Shown piece after piece: positions 35,697 through 46,131 of a DNA stretch of 64,000 nt. Position numbers and translations under genes: made by a program. Source of the stretch: Gammaproteobacteria bacterium HGW-Gammaproteobacteria-4 (GTDB lineage: Bacteria > Pseudomonadota > Gammaproteobacteria > Xanthomonadales > Xanthomonadaceae); the NCBI GenBank assembly GCA_002839995.1, contig PGZC01000018.1:1-64000 (forward strand), written 5' to 3'. The notes beneath the pieces are model-generated. The model ran no database searches, was not told the DNA's origin, and was given only the letters and a program-made list of their open reading frames with translations. How positions within the stretch are numbered: position 1 is the first letter of the stretch; every line of letters begins with the position of its first letter.

Positions 35697-37247
35697 TCAC
35701 GGCAACATCGCACCACGAATGGCGAAGTAGATCACTGCCGCCATGCCTGCCGAGGCCGGCACGGTAATGATCCAGGCCGCAATCACCCGGGTCACCACCG
35801 AGCGCTTGACCATGTCGGCACGGTATACGCGGCTCAAGGTCTTGCGCTCTTCCTTGCTGATCAGCCCGGTGCCGGCCTTGGTATTGCGCTTGAGTTCCTT
35901 GAGCATCTCGCCTTTCGCCGCCATCGGCGCCTGCTCGAACGCAAGCAGAAAAGCCTCCACGACTTCTGCCTCGTTCTCCTGCGCGCGATGGTGCAACTCG
36001 ATCTCGCGAATGGTGCGATCGTAATTGGCCTTGAGAATCTCGCGCAAGAAGCCGACCCCGAACACCGCGCCGATGGTGACATGGGTGGTGCTGATCGGCA
36101 GGCCCAGTTGCGACGCGATGATGACGGTCACTGCCGCCGCCATCACGATGCAGTAGGCGCGCATCGGGTCGATTTCGGTGATCTCGCTGCCGACGGTACG
36201 GATAAGGCGCGGTCCGTACAGCGCAAGACCCACCGCCAGTCCGATCGCGCCGACCGCCAGCACCCACAGCGGCACCGACGCCTTGCCATGAATGCCAGCG
36301 GTAATCAGGGCATCGTGGATCGCAGCCAGCGGCCCAACTGCGTTGGCGACATCGTTGGAACCGTGAGCGAAGCTGAGCAGCGCGGCGGCGAACATCAGCG
36401 GCGCGGTGAACAGTCCGTTCACACCATCCTTGTCGTTGCTCAGATGCCGCGCCTTGGCGGCGATCCGCACCCGCATCAAGGCGTAGGTGGCGATGGCCGC
36501 AACAGCGCCCACCAACAGAGCAATCGCGGGCGACACCGCCAACACCTGCCGCAGCCCCTTGAGCAGCAGATAGCTGACGAACGCCCAGGCCATCAGGCCG
36601 AGCAATACCGGCACCATGCGCTGCGCGGCCTCCATCAAGTCGCCCTGATAGGTGATGCTGCGCTTGGCGACGTACAACAGGAATGCCGCGATCATGCCGC
36701 CGAACAACGGCGAAATGACCCAACTGGCGGCGATGCTCGCCATGGTGTTCCAGTTCGCCACGTCCCAGCCGGCCGCGGCCACGCCGGCACCAAGCACACC
36801 GCCGACGATCGAATGCGTGGTTGAAACCGGCGCGCCCATCCACGTTGCCAGATTCAGCCACAAGGCGCCGGCCAGCAATGCCGCCATCATCAACCAAACG
36901 AACGTCATCGAATCGCCGATGTGGGTCGGGTCGATCACGCCGCTCTTGATCGTGCTGACCACCGCGCCACCGGCCACGACCGCGCCCAGGGCCTCGAAGA
37001 TCGCCGCGATCACGATCGCCATGGTCATGGTCATCGCGCGAGCGCCGACCGCCGGGCCGACGTTGTTGGCGACATCGTTGGCGCCGATGTTCATCGCCAT
37101 GTAGGCGCCGAAGCCGGCAGCCACCACCAGCGTCATGCTGATGCGACCAAAACTCAGCCAGGCATACAGCACTACCGCGACAAGAAATACCACAGCCAGA
37201 ATCAGCCGGGTTGAGCTGAAGCGGCTTGGCTCAGCGGCGCTGGTCAT
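35697..37247 (-). CDS. Low-affinity inorganic phosphate transporter (PiT family)
   Basis: A 516-residue inner-membrane phosphate:cation symporter. The two inverted PHO-4 repeats are seen through their signatures: NIGANDVANNVGPAVGARAM in the first half and FAHGSNDVANAVGPLAAI in the second. ISTTHSIVG and ISTTHVTIGAVFG follow each of them. A cytoplasmic loop of about 100 residues (EIELHHRAQENEAEVVEAF...) lies between late helices and contains mostly charged residues. The start ATG is 37247. It is convergent with the TPR gene and at the 3' end of a long minus-strand gene run. No PhoU-like gene is adjacent. Confidence 0.93.
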   Translation of the reverse strand: MTSAAEPSRFSSTRLILAVVFLVAVVLYAWLSFGRISMTLVVAAGFGAYMAMNIGANDVANNVGPAVGARAMTMTMAIVIAAIFEALGAVVAGGAVVSTIKSGVIDPTHIGDSMTFVWLMMAALLAGALWLNLATWMGAPVSTTHSIVGGVLGAGVAAAGWDVANWNTMASIAASWVISPLFGGMIAAFLLYVAKRSITYQGDLMEAAQRMVPVLLGLMAWAFVSYLLLKGLRQVLAVSPAIALLVGAVAAIATYALMRVRIAAKARHLSNDKDGVNGLFTAPLMFAAALLSFAHGSNDVANAVGPLAAIHDALITAGIHGKASVPLWVLAVGAIGLAVGLALYGPRLIRTVGSEITEIDPMRAYCIVMAAAVTVIIASQLGLPISTTHVTIGAVFGVGFLREILKANYDRTIREIELHHRAQENEAEVVEAFLLAFEQAPMAAKGEMLKELKRNTKAGTGLISKEERKTLSRVYRADMVKRSVVTRVIAAWIITVPASAGMAAVIYFAIRGAMLP

Positions 37248-37327
37248 GGCAATCCCCTGTCATCACGAAGTCGCGCATTGTAGCCGCATGAACCGTCATC
37301 AAGACAGCTTTCGCCCGATCGGGGCCG

Positions 37328-38206
37328 TCAATCCGTTTGCCGTTCCGCCCTGGCCCAGCGCCCCAGCCGGTGCGCCACGCCATCGGGCTGTTTCATCCAG
37401 GAAAAATGATCGGCATGGGTGCCCAGTTGCGGTGAATCGAGCCCGTGGATCTCGCGTTCGCAGGCGGCGCCGAGCTTGCCCAGCAACGCGTGCAGTGCGC
37501 GCTCCGGGCCAAACGCGTCGTGCGCGAAGTGCATCGCGAACACCGGCAGTTGCACCGCGCGCAGGCGCTGCTCGATATTCTCGGGCAAACCCGGCAAGCG
37601 GTAGCCGCCGTGGCGGCCGCTCCACACCCAATCGCGAATGACGCCGCGCGACTCGCGCCCGGCGAAGCCCAATTGCCGACCGGGCAGGAACCCGAGCATG
37701 CCGGCAAGCGCCGGCAACAGCGTGAACGCCAGCCGCATTCCCGTCCGCATCGGCTGCGGGAAGTGCGGCGGATGCGGTAACCCGGCGGCGATCAATACCA
37801 AGCCATCCACGTTCGCCGGATCGAGCGCGGTACCGAGCGCGGCGAACTGCCCGCCGAGGCTATGTCCGCCGATGAACAACGGCACCTGTGGCGCGATCTC
37901 GCGCAATGCCGCGCGCGCACACGGCAAATCGTCCAGCAACAGCGGCGCGTAGCTCCAGTCGCAATCGCGGCTGGCGCGCACGCTGCTGCTGCCGATGCCA
38001 CGCCACTCATGCAAGGCCACCGCCACGCCTTGTTCGGCCAGCGCCTCGGCAAAGCGGCGATAACTGCGCGCGGCCACGCCCAACGCCGGAATCCACAGCA
38101 GCGCGGCACGTGGCCGCGCCGGCGACAACACCGTCAACAGCCAGCGCGCACCATCGCGGGCCACCAGTTCGCGCGAGCGTTCGTACCAGGGTTCTGCCGT
38201 CGCCAT
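37328..38206 (-). CDS. Alpha/beta hydrolase (serine aminopeptidase S33-like)
   Basis: A 292-residue alpha/beta-hydrolase without signal peptide. The oxyanion segment is IPALGVAARSYRRFAEALAEQGVAV, then LHEWRGIGSSS. The nucleophile elbow is IGGHSLGGQFA (Ser near residue 117). The acid/His end is FAHDAFGPERALHALL and GTHADHFSWMK. The hydrophobic cap (FTLLPALAGMLGFLPG) suggests a lipid-like or aromatic ester substrate. The closest architectural relatives are the YheT/COG4757-type hydrolases. The function is unassigned. The gene lies on the minus strand between the ABC exporter genes and pit, separated from the former by a 247-bp repeat-containing gap. Confidence 0.85.
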   Translation of the reverse strand: MATAEPWYERSRELVARDGARWLLTVLSPARPRAALLWIPALGVAARSYRRFAEALAEQGVAVALHEWRGIGSSSVRASRDCDWSYAPLLLDDLPCARAALREIAPQVPLFIGGHSLGGQFAALGTALDPANVDGLVLIAAGLPHPPHFPQPMRTGMRLAFTLLPALAGMLGFLPGRQLGFAGRESRGVIRDWVWSGRHGGYRLPGLPENIEQRLRAVQLPVFAMHFAHDAFGPERALHALLGKLGAACEREIHGLDSPQLGTHADHFSWMKQPDGVAHRLGRWARAERQTD

Positions 38207-38300
38207 CGTCGTTTACTTTTACGGGTCTTCGTGAAGTCGTGTGGGTACTTTCGTTGATTTTCACCGCTTCACCCGCATGCAGATGCGCGGGCATGTCCAT

Positions 38301-38337
38301 GTCGGATCCACGCCGATGGCGTTTGATCCGACCTACG
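38301..38337. repeat. Palindromic repeat GTCGGATC...GATCCGAC
   Basis: Outer arms GTCGGATC / GATCCGAC and inner arms ACGCC / GGCGT form a hairpin, followed by CTACG. The same layout with a GCGC core occurs at 45780-45817, and a reversed relative (GTAGGTCGGCTC...GAGCCGAC) lies at 45855-45890. It lies in the 247-bp gap between the membrane fusion protein gene and the hydrolase. Confidence 0.7.
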
Positions 38338-38453
38338 TCAGCCACGCCGACCGACTTGTGGTCAACCCTGAAGCCTGAAACCCCTTGCCACGCATGAGTC
38401 ATGGCACGATAAGGCCCATCCAATCTCCCACACGTTTCCACGAAGACCCACTT

Positions 38454-39629
38454 TTACTTTACCGCGCGCACACGCGCGCCGTCGTGCAACTGATCGTCCG
38501 GAAACACCACCACCGTGTCGCCCACGTTCAACCCCGACGCCACTTCGACCTGGCGTGCGCCGAATCCGCCGACCGCGATCTCGCGCAGGTGCGCGCGGCC
38601 GTCGTCCACCGCGTATACCGCCCAGCCATTGCCCTGCCGGAACACCGCGCTGGCCGGCACCACCAGCGCGGCCGCCTCGGCACGCAGCACGAACTCGACC
38701 TCGACCCGGAACGCGTCGCCGAGCGCCGCCCACTGCGCCGGCTCGCCGACGAATTGCAGGATCACCCGGGTGCGCTGCTCCTCCACGCCCAGCGCCGACA
38801 CCTTGGTGAAACCACCGGGTTCGATGCGCGCCACCTGCGCCGGCAACTCGCCTTCGCCGCCCCAGCGCAGCACCTTGGCCGCCATGCCCGGCCGCAGTTT
38901 CACCGCGTCGGTGGACAGCGCCTCCACTTCGATCTCGATCTGCCCGGGATTGCCCAGTTCGAGCAATGGCTGTCCCGACACCACCGGCACGCTGCTCTCG
39001 ACATGACGGCGGATGATCACGCCGTCGATCGGCGATTGCAGCGCGATGGATTCGCCGCCGCCCTTGCCCTCCTGTGCCAGCAACGCCTGCGTCGCCGCCT
39101 CGCGCTGTTGTGCGGCCATGCGCTCGGCCTGCGCCGCGCGTTCGCCGGCACGCGCCTGCGCCGACTGTGCCGCCGCCACATCCAGCGCCGAGTCGGAAAC
39201 CGCGCCGCGCGCCGCCAGGTCGCGCAGGCGCAGGTGCTCGCTGTCGGCCAGTGCGCGCGCCGACTGCGCCTCGCGCAAACGCTGCCGCGCGGCTTCGCTG
39301 GCGGCCACTGCGGCGCGCAATTCCGCCTGCGCCTGGGCGCGGCGCCCCGGATCGAGCAGCACCGACACCGACGGCATCACCGTCGCCAACACCTGCCCGA
39401 CCCGCACCGGGTCGCCGGGTTCCAGCGCAATGCGTTGCACCACGCCGATCACCGGGCTGGCGATCAGGTAGCGTTCGCGCAGGCGGGTACGACCTTCTTC
39501 CTCGAAACTCTCGACATATTCCGCGCGCACCACCTCGGCCAGCTTCATGCTGCGCGCCGGGCTGGCAAAGCCCCAGACCAAAGCCAGCACGATGGCCGCC
39601 GCAACGGCCCACATCCATATCCGTTTCAT
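38454..39629 (-). CDS. Membrane fusion (HlyD/MacA-type) periplasmic adaptor of an ABC exporter
   Basis: A 391-residue adaptor with an N-terminal membrane anchor (MKRIWMWAVAAAIVLALVWG). A biotinyl/lipoyl half (IASPVIGVVQRIALEPGDPVRVGQ) is followed by an alanine- and arginine-rich coiled-coil hairpin (about residues 85-190). The second lipoyl half is IALQSPIDGVIIRRHVESS, and beta-barrel and membrane-proximal domains end with ASGLNVGDTVVVFPDDQL. It bridges the inner-membrane ABC complex and an outer-membrane factor that is not in this window. It lies 21 bp after the permease stop, as the third gene of an ATPase - permease - adaptor operon. Confidence 0.9.
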   Translation of the reverse strand: MKRIWMWAVAAAIVLALVWGFASPARSMKLAEVVRAEYVESFEEEGRTRLRERYLIASPVIGVVQRIALEPGDPVRVGQVLATVMPSVSVLLDPGRRAQAQAELRAAVAASEAARQRLREAQSARALADSEHLRLRDLAARGAVSDSALDVAAAQSAQARAGERAAQAERMAAQQREAATQALLAQEGKGGGESIALQSPIDGVIIRRHVESSVPVVSGQPLLELGNPGQIEIEVEALSTDAVKLRPGMAAKVLRWGGEGELPAQVARIEPGGFTKVSALGVEEQRTRVILQFVGEPAQWAALGDAFRVEVEFVLRAEAAALVVPASAVFRQGNGWAVYAVDDGRAHLREIAVGGFGARQVEVASGLNVGDTVVVFPDDQLHDGARVRAVK

Positions 39630-39650
39630 CCGCCCATTCTCGCAGGAACC

Positions 39651-42014
39651 CTATTCGCGCGTCTTCAGCACGGCAATCAAATCCAGCCGGGTGATGCGCC
39701 GCCACACCACCAGCGCCGAGACCAGGCACGATGCGATCATCATCAACGCGGCAAACGCGTAGGTGCTGCGCGCCAGTTCCACCGGCACCCGGTACAGATC
39801 GGTTTGCAGGCCCTGCGCGAACAGCCACGACAGGCCGTAGCCGAACGCCAGCCCGAGCGGAATCGACAGCAGCACCAGCACCGCCAGTTCGCCCAGCAGC
39901 AGGGTCGCCACTTCGCCCTGGGTGAAGCCGAGCACGCGCAGCGAAGCCAGCTCACGTCCGCGCTCGGACAGCGCCACCCGCGCCGCGTTGTAGACCACAC
40001 CGAAATTGATCACCCCGCCAAGCAAGGTGGAAATGAAGGCGAACACCAGCATGCTCTCGGCCAGGGTGTCGTAGAAGTTGTTGATGCCGATCACCCGCGC
40101 GCCGATCCCGGCGACCCGTGGTCGATCTTCCAGACGCCGGTACAGCGCCTCCTGCTGCGCCGGATCGACCCGCAACAAGGCACCGGACATCACGTCGCCA
40201 TCGCCGAGCCGTCGGTTCAGCGCGTCGAGCCGCATGTAGCTCTGCACCCCGATGTATTCGCTGACCACAGCGGTCAACGGAATGCGCAACTGCGCCTGGC
40301 GTCCTTCCAGCACGTCCACCTGCACCTCGTCGCCGACCTGCACATCCAGCAACTGCGCCAGGTAGTCGGTCATCACCAGCCCGTCGGGCGGCAGTGCGAT
40401 GGGGCGCAGTTGCCGATCCACGGGAGTCTTGAGCTGGGCATCGGGCAGCAATCCCTGGATGCCGGTGCGGTATTGGCGCAGGCCGTGGCGCAGGCGCACC
40501 GGCACGCTGCGATAGGGTTCGGCATGCAGCACGCCGGGCAAGGCCGCCATTTCAAACAACGCGGCGCGGCTGGTCGGCTCGACCAGATCCACGGCCAGAT
40601 CGTTGTGCTGGGCCTGGCGAAACTGCACGTCGATCATGTAGTCGATCGAGTTGCTCTGGAAGCGCCCGATCATCATCACCGCTGCCGCCAGCGCCAGCCC
40701 GACGATCGACAGCAGCGCGCGCAGCGGCCGCCGTTCGAGCTGGCGCAGGATCATCCGAGCCGGCTGCGACAAGTGCCGCTGCATGCCCCAGCGTTCGATC
40801 ACGGTCGGCCGATAACGCTCCGGTGCCGGCGGGCGCATCGCTTCGGCCGGCGGCAGCCGCGCCGCCATCCGCACCGCCTGGCCGGCACCGATCAGACAGG
40901 CCAGCAGCGTCACCGCGATGCCGCCCAGCATCACCGTGGCATCGAGATGAAAATCGAGGAACGGGAAGCGGTAGAACTCCTGATACACGCCGGCCAACCA
41001 ATGCCCGAGCACGGTGCCGCCCAGCACCCCCACCACCGCACCAACCATCGCGATCAGGCTGACGATCAGCGCGTAGTGCGCGGCGATGGCGGCACGGGTG
41101 TAGCCGAATGCCTTGAGCACCGCGATCTGGTCGCGCTGGGTGCCGATCAGGCGGGTGAACACCACGTTGAGCAGGAATGCCGCCACGCCGAGAAAGATCG
41201 CGGGAAACAACCGCGACATGGTCTGCAACTGTTGCAGTTCGCTGTCGAGAAATCGGTTGGAGAGTTGATCGGCGCGATCGAAGCCACCGCGCCCACCGTA
41301 GCGGCGCAGGCGCAGGTCGAGTTCGGCGATCGCCGCGCGCGCATCGGCGCCCGGTTGCAGCTTCAGCACCACCTCGTTGAAGGCGCCGTCCATGTCCAGC
41401 GCCGCTTCCAGCGCGCGCCGCCCGACCCACAACACACCGAAGCGCTTGAAATCGGGGAACGCCGCGCCGGGCTGGATCTGGTACACATACTCCGGCGACA
41501 GCGCCACGCCGACCACCCGGAACCACTGGCTGCGGCCGTTGAGGGTGGCGCGGATGCGGTCGCCGAGAGCGAGGCCATGCGCGGTGGCGAACGACTCGCT
41601 GAGCACCGCCTCATCGGGCCGCTCGGCCGAGGGCAACCGCCCGGCACGCAGATACAGGCGATTCAGACGTGGTTCGCCAGCCGCCGGCAACGACAACACC
41701 TGCGCCTTGACCGGATCGTGGAAGCCCGGCACCGTCAGGTTGCCCAGCGCGATCAGCCGGCTCTGCGCGTGTGCCACGCCGGGAATCTGCGCAATGCGCG
41801 CCAGCAGCGCCTCCGGCGCGCGCTTGCAGCCAGCCCAGACGTCGGCCATGGCGTAATCGCGATAGAAGCGCTCGCGCGTGCCCTGCAACGAAGCATAGGT
41901 GGAATGCGCCATTACCAGATTGGCGATGCCGGCGGCGATCACCAATGCGATCGCGATGCCCTGCCCGCGCAGATGCCACAGATCGCCAAATGCCTTCCGA
42001 TCAATCGCTTTCAC
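39651..42014 (-). CDS. ABC exporter permease with two FtsX domains
   Basis: A 787-residue inner-membrane protein. Two FtsX/MacB-type blocks are seen, each a periplasmic region followed by three helices ([41 protein letters not shown], and [47 protein letters not shown]). The conserved coupling helix pattern ..LKAFG / LRVLGF is present twice. I start it at GTG 42014 ([28 protein letters not shown]), which overlaps the ATPase stop as GTGA. The frame continues open to 42230, but that part is antisense-like over the ATPase C-terminus. The substrate is unknown; the layout resembles DevC/YbhF-like or lipoprotein exporters. Confidence 0.9.
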   Translation of the reverse strand: MKAIDRKAFGDLWHLRGQGIAIALVIAAGIANLVMAHSTYASLQGTRERFYRDYAMADVWAGCKRAPEALLARIAQIPGVAHAQSRLIALGNLTVPGFHDPVKAQVLSLPAAGEPRLNRLYLRAGRLPSAERPDEAVLSESFATAHGLALGDRIRATLNGRSQWFRVVGVALSPEYVYQIQPGAAFPDFKRFGVLWVGRRALEAALDMDGAFNEVVLKLQPGADARAAIAELDLRLRRYGGRGGFDRADQLSNRFLDSELQQLQTMSRLFPAIFLGVAAFLLNVVFTRLIGTQRDQIAVLKAFGYTRAAIAAHYALIVSLIAMVGAVVGVLGGTVLGHWLAGVYQEFYRFPFLDFHLDATVMLGGIAVTLLACLIGAGQAVRMAARLPPAEAMRPPAPERYRPTVIERWGMQRHLSQPARMILRQLERRPLRALLSIVGLALAAAVMMIGRFQSNSIDYMIDVQFRQAQHNDLAVDLVEPTSRAALFEMAALPGVLHAEPYRSVPVRLRHGLRQYRTGIQGLLPDAQLKTPVDRQLRPIALPPDGLVMTDYLAQLLDVQVGDEVQVDVLEGRQAQLRIPLTAVVSEYIGVQSYMRLDALNRRLGDGDVMSGALLRVDPAQQEALYRRLEDRPRVAGIGARVIGINNFYDTLAESMLVFAFISTLLGGVINFGVVYNAARVALSERGRELASLRVLGFTQGEVATLLLGELAVLVLLSIPLGLAFGYGLSWLFAQGLQTDLYRVPVELARSTYAFAALMMIASCLVSALVVWRRITRLDLIAVLKTRE

Positions 42015-42730
42015 CAGCGCAACTCGCTGGCGGCAATGCGCACCGCGTTGCGCTCGACCCGGGCGATGCGGCCGTCGGCGAGGTGCAGCACCCGATGCGC
42101 CATGCGCGCGATGTCGGCGTTGTGGGTGATCACCACCGTGGTGGTGCCAAGATCGGTGTTGATGGCCTCCAGCGCCTCCAGCACGCGCACGCCGGTCTGC
42201 GAATCCAGCGCGCCGGTGGGTTCGTCGCACAACAGCACCGCTGGCCGCTTGGCGATGGCGCGGGCAATCGCGACGCGCTGCTGCTGGCCGCCGGACAACT
42301 GCGAGGGAAAGTGATCCATGCGGTCTTCCAGCCCGACCCGGCGCAACGCGTCTTCCGGCGTCATCGGCGCCCTGGCGATTTCGGTGACGATGGCCACGTT
42401 CTCGCGCGCGCTCAGGCTCGGAATCAAATTGTAGAACTGGAACACGAAGCCGACGTTCTCACGCCGGAACGCCGTCAGTTCCTTCTCGCTGGCGGTGGTC
42501 AGATCCTGACCGTGATACCAGACATGGCCGGCGCTGGGCACGTCCAGGCCACCGAGAATGTTGAGCAGGGTCGATTTGCCGCTGCCCGACGGGCCCAGCA
42601 ACACCACGAACTCACCCGGATACAACTCCAGATCGACGCCGCGCAGCGCCTGCACATCGACATCGCCCATGTGGTAGATCTTGCTGATCTCGCGGGCACG
42701 GAATACCGGTTCGGAAGCGTGCTCGTTCAT
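42011..42730 (-). CDS. ABC transporter ATP-binding protein (MacB/LolD type)
   Basis: A 239-residue cytoplasmic ATPase. Walker A is GPSGSGKST, the signature motif LSGGQQQR, Walker [13 protein letters not shown] and the switch His in VVITHNAD. The spacing and the [22 protein letters not shown] opening match MacB/LolD-like ATPases that drive mechanotransmission exporters. The start is the ATG at 42730, 13 bp after the beta-CASP nuclease gene. The stop overlaps the permease start. The set ATPase - permease - adaptor is complete except for the outer-membrane channel. Confidence 0.95.
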   Translation of the reverse strand: MNEHASEPVFRAREISKIYHMGDVDVQALRGVDLELYPGEFVVLLGPSGSGKSTLLNILGGLDVPSAGHVWYHGQDLTTASEKELTAFRRENVGFVFQFYNLIPSLSARENVAIVTEIARAPMTPEDALRRVGLEDRMDHFPSQLSGGQQQRVAIARAIAKRPAVLLCDEPTGALDSQTGVRVLEALEAINTDLGTTTVVITHNADIARMAHRVLHLADGRIARVERNAVRIAASELRW

Positions 42731-42743
42731 TTGCGCGCGCCGG

Positions 42744-44129
42744 TCAAACGGTCACCCGCTGCCCCGGCTGCGCCAGGCTGACGGTGCAACCGTAGCGTTT
42801 GCTCAACTCGGCCTGCAACGCTTCGCGCGGCGCGTCTTCGCCGTGCACCAACAACACCGGCGGCCGGTTCTCGAAACCGCCGTACCAGGCCAGCAACTGC
42901 GGTTGGTCGGCATGCGCCGACAGGCCGCCGACGGTATGAATGTCCGCGTTCACCGTGATGTCCTCACCGAAAATGCGCACGCGTCCGGCGCGATCGACCA
43001 AGCGCCGCCCCAGGGTGCCATTGGCCTGATAGCCGACGATCAGCACATGCGCGTTGCGCCGGGCCAGATTTTGCCGCAGGTGATGCACGATGCGCCCGCC
43101 GGTACACATTCCCGAACCGGCGATGATGATGGCGCCGCCATGAATCCGGTTGATCGCCTGCGACTGCGCCACATCGGAAACCAGATGCAGGTTCGGCAGG
43201 TGAAACGGACTGGGCCGCCCGTTCCAGACCTTTTGCGCCTGCTCGTCGAACAAGCGGGTGTGGCGCTGATAGACATCGGTAACCCGCTGCGCCATCGGAC
43301 TGTCGAGAAAGATGCGCCAGCGCGACAGCTTCCAGTCGTCCCAGTGGCGCGCGAACCAGTGCAGGATTTCCTGGGTGCGGCCCACCGCAAACGCCGGAAT
43401 CAGCACATTGCCGCCGCTCTCCCACGCTGACAGGAAGATCTCGCCCAACTCAGCGACGGTGGCGTTGCGTTCGCGGTGGGCGCGATCGCCATAGGTGGAT
43501 TCCAGCAACACCAGATCCGCCTGCGACAACCGCTGCGGGTCGCGCAATATCGGCGCGCCGGGCATGCCCAGATCGCCGGAAAACACCAACCGGCGCGGCC
43601 CGTCCGCGGTCTGGCCGAGCAGCTCCACGATCGCCGAACCGAGGATATGCCCGGCATCGTGCAGATGCAGTTCCAACCCCTCGCATAATCGCTGCGCCTT
43701 GCCATAGGGCAGGCCGCGCACCAGGGTCAGGGTGTCGGCAACATCCTCACGCGTGAACAGCGGTTTGATCTCCGGCGCACCGTGCGCGCGATGGCGATTG
43801 GCGCGCTCGGCATCCTGTTCGGCCAGACCCGCCGAATCGTTCAACATCACCGGCAGCAGATCGGCAGTCGCGCTCTGGGTCCAGATCGGGCCGCGAAAGC
43901 CGCGCTGCACCAGCACCGGCAAGCGGCCGCAATGATCGATGTGGGCGTGGCTGAGCACCACTGCATCGATCGTGGCGACATCAAAGTCGAACGGCTCGAA
44001 ATTTCGCGCTTCGTCCTTGTCGCTGCCCTGGATCAGCCCGCAATCGAGCAACACCTTGAAGCCATCGAATTCGAGCAGATGACACGAACCGGTAACCTGC
44101 CCAGCGGCGCCGTACGGGGTGATGTGCAT
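42744..44129 (-). CDS. Beta-CASP metallo-beta-lactamase-fold ribonuclease
   Basis: A 461-residue MBL-fold protein of the CPSF-73/Ysh1-like group, probably an RNA exonuclease/endonuclease. Zinc ligands are HAHIDHCGR, the His in [10 protein letters not shown] and the Asp in FSGDLG. The beta-CASP insert contains [19 protein letters not shown] and [15 protein letters not shown]. The RMMBL C-terminus has [15 protein letters not shown] and [16 protein letters not shown]. All catalytic ligands are present. The start ATG is 44129, 29 bp after hslR. Its clustering with trmJ and hslR fits an RNA-metabolism group, although the gene also runs straight into the ABC operon. Confidence 0.93.
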   Translation of the reverse strand: MHITPYGAAGQVTGSCHLLEFDGFKVLLDCGLIQGSDKDEARNFEPFDFDVATIDAVVLSHAHIDHCGRLPVLVQRGFRGPIWTQSATADLLPVMLNDSAGLAEQDAERANRHRAHGAPEIKPLFTREDVADTLTLVRGLPYGKAQRLCEGLELHLHDAGHILGSAIVELLGQTADGPRRLVFSGDLGMPGAPILRDPQRLSQADLVLLESTYGDRAHRERNATVAELGEIFLSAWESGGNVLIPAFAVGRTQEILHWFARHWDDWKLSRWRIFLDSPMAQRVTDVYQRHTRLFDEQAQKVWNGRPSPFHLPNLHLVSDVAQSQAINRIHGGAIIIAGSGMCTGGRIVHHLRQNLARRNAHVLIVGYQANGTLGRRLVDRAGRVRIFGEDITVNADIHTVGGLSAHADQPQLLAWYGGFENRPPVLLVHGEDAPREALQAELSKRYGCTVSLAQPGQRVTV

Positions 44130-44158
44130 GTAATGCTCCGATAGTGGTCGGGAACCCG

Positions 44159-44581
44159 TCAGCGTGGAAACCAGGGCGGCAAATCATCACCCTCGCGCTT
44201 GTTGATGCGTTGCAACTGTCGCCGAGCGTGCTTGTCGGGTCGGCCATCGGGGTGTGGCGCCGGCCCACCAGTGAGCCGCCGTTGCTCACGCGCCACCTCG
44301 CGCGCCGCGATGCTGGCGGCGGTTTCGCGGTACAAACGTTGCGCCTCCGACGCCGGGCCGCGCTTCTCCGACACCGCCAGCACGCTCACCTCGAAACGCT
44401 CCAGTGCGCGGGTGATGTGCAGGGTGTCGCCCTCGCGGATCAGCTTTGCCGGCTTGCCGGCAGCGCCATTGCACTCGACCTTGCCGCCATCGACGGCCTG
44501 CTTCGCCAGTTGCCGGGTCTTGAAGAAGCGCGCGGCCCAGAGCCAGACATCCAGCCTCACGGAGAACGTTTGCGATTCCAT
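44159..44581 (-). CDS. hslR: S4-domain RNA-binding heat shock protein 15
   Basis: A 140-residue RNA-binding protein. Hsp15 binds 50S subunits that carry an aborted nascent chain and helps recycle them. The S4 domain is clear near the N-terminus: RLDVWLWAARFFKTRQLAKQAVDGGKVECNG, then KLIREGDTLHITRALERFEVSVLA. The C-terminal tail is basic (ERRLTGGPAPHPDGRPDKHARRQLQRIN), as in Hsp15. The start is the ATG at 44581; the open frame to 44764 is not conserved. Its neighbours are trmJ upstream and the beta-CASP nuclease downstream on the same strand. Confidence 0.92.
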   Translation of the reverse strand: MESQTFSVRLDVWLWAARFFKTRQLAKQAVDGGKVECNGAAGKPAKLIREGDTLHITRALERFEVSVLAVSEKRGPASEAQRLYRETAASIAAREVAREQRRLTGGPAPHPDGRPDKHARRQLQRINKREGDDLPPWFPR

Positions 44582-44708
44582 GCACCGATTATGCCGCCAG
44601 ACGCGATCGGGCGCTGCATTCGCGACCAGTTGGTGGCGGTGGCCAGCCGAGCGCAGCGACCGGATAACGCCGTGCGCAACCGCGACGCGTTCGTGGGCTA
44701 CGCGAGCG

Positions 44709-45461
44709 CTACTTGGCTTGCCGCGCGAGCCTGGCCATGCGATCGGCATCGGCGAGAATGCCATGCAGAATGCGCAACTCGCGCCGCGTCGGCTGCGCGC
44801 GCAGAAACAGGCGGCGCAGCCGCTGCATCACCACATCCGACGGCCGGCTCTTGTAGAAGTCGATGGCGTGCAGCGTCTTTTCCAGGTGAACGAACATCTG
44901 TTCAAGCTCCTGGTGCAGGCCCGGCTGGTCGTCGGACTCCGCCTCCGTTTCCGCCAGCAACGGTTTGACCTCGGCTCGGTCCAGCATCGCCAGGCGAATC
45001 TCGTAACCGAGCACCTGCACCGCTGCCGCAAGATTCAACGAGCTGAACTCGGCGACCGCCGGGATATGCACCGCACCGTGGCACTGCTGCAACTCCTCGT
45101 TGCTCAAGCCGGTGCGCTCGCGTCCGAAAACCAGCGCCACCGGCGTGCGTTCGGCCTGATCGATCAACTTCCGCGCAGCCTGTGCCGGGTCGTAGCCGGG
45201 CAAACTGACGTAACGGCTGCGCGCGGTACAGCCCAGAACCAGCCCGCAATCGGCCACTGCCTCGGCCAGGTCCGGCAGCACGATTGCTGCATCGAGCACA
45301 TCGTCGGCGCCCACCGCCATGGTGGTGGCATCCAGGTGCGGGTAGCGCTCGGGTGCAACCAACCGCAGTTGGTTCAGGCCCATGGTTTTCATGGCGCGCG
45401 CGGCAGAACCGATGTTGCCCGGATGCTGCGGGCCGACAAGAACGATACGGATCGGGTGCAT
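44709..45461 (-). CDS. trmJ: tRNA (cytidine/uridine-2'-O-)-methyltransferase TrmJ
   Basis: A 250-residue SPOUT methyltransferase modifying position 32 of the tRNA anticodon loop. The start is the ATG at 45461; a frame open to 45623 covers repeat DNA. Family segments: IRIVLVGPQHPGNIGSAARAMKTMG (motif 1), ALVFGRERTGLSNEEL (motif 2) and IPAVAEFSSLNLAAAVQVLGYE (motif 3, SAM knot). The helical C-terminus with FLRAQPTRRELRILHGILAD is TrmJ-specific. It is divergent from suhB, a gene pair also found together in E. coli and xanthomonads, but here the two are separated by 670 bp of repeats. Confidence 0.95.
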   Translation of the reverse strand: MHPIRIVLVGPQHPGNIGSAARAMKTMGLNQLRLVAPERYPHLDATTMAVGADDVLDAAIVLPDLAEAVADCGLVLGCTARSRYVSLPGYDPAQAARKLIDQAERTPVALVFGRERTGLSNEELQQCHGAVHIPAVAEFSSLNLAAAVQVLGYEIRLAMLDRAEVKPLLAETEAESDDQPGLHQELEQMFVHLEKTLHAIDFYKSRPSDVVMQRLRRLFLRAQPTRRELRILHGILADADRMARLARQAK

Positions 45462-46131
45462 GGAGAACCTTTGTGTAGGACGACCAATCTCGGGACTGGG
45501 GACACGGAAAAGCCAGAGCAACAACGCAGAAACAAGAACGGATGTCCGCAAAGGACGCGAAGGACGCAAAAAAAGCAAATCAAGACATATGCTTCCCTTT
45601 GGGAACCTCTGAATAAGCCACATCTGGCGTCATTGCGAGCGTAGCGAAGCAATCCAGCGTCTTGATTCTCCGAGTATTTCTGGATTGCCACGTCCTTTGC
45701 CAACTTTGCGCGTTTTGCGGACCTTCTGCTTTTTACGAGTCCCGAATCCCAAGTTTCCAGCCTGTACGCTGGCCCCATTGTCGGATCCGCGCTTGGCGGC
45801 GCTTGATCCGACCTACGTTCAACGCAACCAAACGGCGAGTTCAACGAGTGGCTGCCGTAGGTCGGCTCAAGGCGCTTGCGCCGGAGCCGACATCGATGCC
45901 TGTTTGACGTTGTGCTTCCTTTGCGCTCTTTGCGTCCTTTGCGGACCATTTGCTCTTCCCGAGTCCCGAGTCCCGTTTTGCATCCTTTGCGGACAACAGC
46001 TCGCGGTTCAAACCGCTCGACGAAACTCGGATCGCGGCCCATCAATGCTACAATTTCCGGTTCCCGACCGAAATGGCGGGTAGCCGCTACGTATCCCGCT
46101 CACTGCCCTTTTCCCCTCGGACGCCCCGCGC
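45462..46131. repeat. 670-bp mosaic of dispersed repeats between trmJ and suhB
   Basis: No gene is seen. In order: TCCGCAAAGGACGCGAAGGACGC (45545 on), a degraded copy of the 155-bp inverted-repeat element (45600-45695, CTCTGAATAA, GCGTCATTGCGAGCG, GCAATCCAG, CTGGATTGCC), and CGAGTCCCGAATCCC. The palindrome GTCGGATC..GATCCGAC follows at 45780-45817, then the reversed relative GTAGGTCGGCTC..GAGCCGAC at 45855-45890. An inverted TTTGCGTCCTTTGCGGA stretch (45916-45995) has CGAGTCCCGAGTCCCG inside. The last 85 bp hold the suhB leader, with TACAAT at 46049 as a -10 candidate. Confidence 0.75.

Noticed and set aside
38385-42314. Plus-strand 1309-residue frame, the longest frame in the window
   Set aside because: It runs antisense through an adaptor, a permease and an ATPase that all have strong family motifs. 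Long antisense frames are expected at this GC content.
45685-46083. Small cysteine-rich frames (LCALCVLCGPF) between trmJ and suhB
   Set aside because: They translate the TTTGCG/CCTTTGCGGA dispersed repeats, which occur in several places and frames.
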